The notes below the pieces were generated by a model, which worked only from the letters and a program-made list of their open reading frames with translations, was not told the origin of the DNA and did not search any database. From NCBI GenBank assembly GCA_025966255.1, contig JAOPVG010000040.1, forward strand, positions 1 through 5,516: a stretch of 5,516 nucleotides of DNA, in the 5' to 3' direction. Both the position numbers and the translations under genes were made by a program. Below, piece by piece: positions 4,829 to 5,516 of the stretch. How positions within the stretch are numbered: position 1 is the stretch's first letter; every line of letters starts with the position of its first letter. This DNA comes from Jatrophihabitans sp. (GTDB lineage Bacteria; Actinomycetota; Actinomycetes; Mycobacteriales; Jatrophihabitantaceae).

Positions 4829-5516
4829 GTGACTACAGCACCGATCGAGACCAGCCCGAAGACCTACGACGACGACAAGCTCTCCGCCGACGCGCGCGAG
4901 CACCTGTGGATGCACTTCACCCGCATGTCCTCCTACGCCGACTCCCCGGTCCCGACGATTGTGCGGGGCGACGGCGCCCGGATCTTCGACTCGCGCGGCC
5001 GTAGCTATCTCGACGGGCTGGCCGGCCTGTTCGTGGTGCAGGCCGGCCACGGTCGCGAGGAGCTGGCCCAGGCCGCGTACAAGCAGGCGAAGGACCTCGC
5101 GTTCTTCCCGCTGTGGTCCTACGCGCACCCACCGGCCATCGAGCTCGCCGACCGGCTCGCCAACTACGCACCGGGCGACCTGAACAAGGTCTTCTTCACC
5201 ACCGGCGGCGGCGAGGCTGTCGAGACCGCGTGGAAGCTCGCGAAGCAGTACTTCAAGCTCGTCGGCAAGCCGATGAAGCACAAGGTCATCAGTCGTTCCA
5301 TCGCCTACCACGGCACCCCGCAGGGCGCGCTGTCGATCACCGGCATCCCGGACGCCAAGAAGTGGTTCGAGCCGCTCGTGCCCGGCGCTCACAAGGCCGC
5401 GAACACCAACTTCTACCGGGCGCCCGAGCACGGCGACGACCTCGAAGCGTTCGGTCGCTGGGCGGCCGACCAGATCGACATCGCCATCGAGATGGAGGGC
5501 CCGGACACCGTCGCCG
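4829..5516 (+). CDS. class-III PLP-dependent aminotransferase (5' part)
   Basis: The frame is open from the GTG at 4829 to the window edge: 229 residues, about half of a normal 440-460 residue enzyme. Class-III aminotransferases move an amino group, often an omega-amino group, to pyruvate or 2-oxoglutarate. Visible landmarks are DSRGRSYLDGLAGLFVVQAGHG (about 54-75, near the N-terminal active-site region; first residues DSRG), the PLP-phosphate loop TTGGGEAVETAWKLAKQ (124-140) and the IAYHG motif (158-162) that stacks on the cofactor ring. The catalytic lysine lies beyond the window. MHFTRMSSY and FFPLWSYAHPPA are like the unassigned mycobacterial aminotransferase group that includes Rv3329, by memory, rather than lysine epsilon-aminotransferase (Lat). 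The start is chosen for its N-terminus MTTAPIE; a GAGGA at 4813-4817 is a weak ribosome site. Another in-frame GTG at 4811 lacks one. It probably shares a transcript with the regulator. Confidence 0.9.
   Translation, partial: MTTAPIETSPKTYDDDKLSADAREHLWMHFTRMSSYADSPVPTIVRGDGARIFDSRGRSYLDGLAGLFVVQAGHGREELAQAAYKQAKDLAFFPLWSYAHPPAIELADRLANYAPGDLNKVFFTTGGGEAVETAWKLAKQYFKLVGKPMKHKVISRSIAYHGTPQGALSITGIPDAKKWFEPLVPGAHKAANTNFYRAPEHGDDLEAFGRWAADQIDIAIEMEGPDTVA

Noticed and set aside
4799..5431. 210-codon open frame on the minus strand
   Set aside because: Antisense to the aminotransferase, whose PLP motifs are clear on the plus strand.
4829..5516. Lysine epsilon-aminotransferase (Lat) next to an LrpA-type regulator, as in Mycobacterium tuberculosis
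   Set aside because: The gene pairing is similar, but the N-terminal half does not look like Lat as I recall it and fits the unassigned Rv3329-like group better.

Overview
The window is GC-rich (roughly two thirds G+C by eye), uses GTG starts freely, and carries a DUF2631-like small membrane protein and a DesA-type soluble acyl-ACP desaturase. These point to an actinobacterium, most likely a member of the Mycobacteriaceae. That assignment is inferred from gene families and codon style; there is no rRNA here to confirm it.

Layout, left to right. (1) 2-241 (+) is the 3' end of a small two-helix membrane protein. (2) It converges, with only 6 bp between stop codons, on a DesA-type acyl-ACP desaturase (248-1198, -). 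(3) Behind the desaturase, after a 92-bp gap, is a saccharopine-dehydrogenase-family oxidoreductase (1292-2506, -) that appears to be transcribed leaderless. (4) A divergent intergenic region (about 2507-2640) separates it from a 12-helix APC-superfamily amino acid/amine permease (2641-4242, +). (5) A 95-bp intergenic region dense in dyad symmetry (4243-4337) leads to an Lrp/AsnC-family regulator (4338-4802, +). (6) A class-III PLP aminotransferase starts 26 bp later (4829, +) and runs off the window end.

The oxidoreductase, permease, regulator and aminotransferase look like one amine or amino acid utilisation module: import by the permease, transamination by the class-III enzyme, NAD(P)-linked oxidation by the saccharopine-dehydrogenase-like enzyme, and control by the AsnC-type regulator. 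The true substrate (lysine, putrescine or another polyamine, beta-alanine, GABA) cannot be read from the sequence.

The least routine material is in the control DNA. A 22-bp perfect palindrome straddles the permease stop codon. A 10-bp inverted repeat flanks an extended -10 promoter just upstream of the regulator. Short elements from that region recur in the other two intergenic gaps, which suggests a small local regulon. I saw no mobile element, CRISPR array, tRNA or rRNA, and no clearly new biological system.
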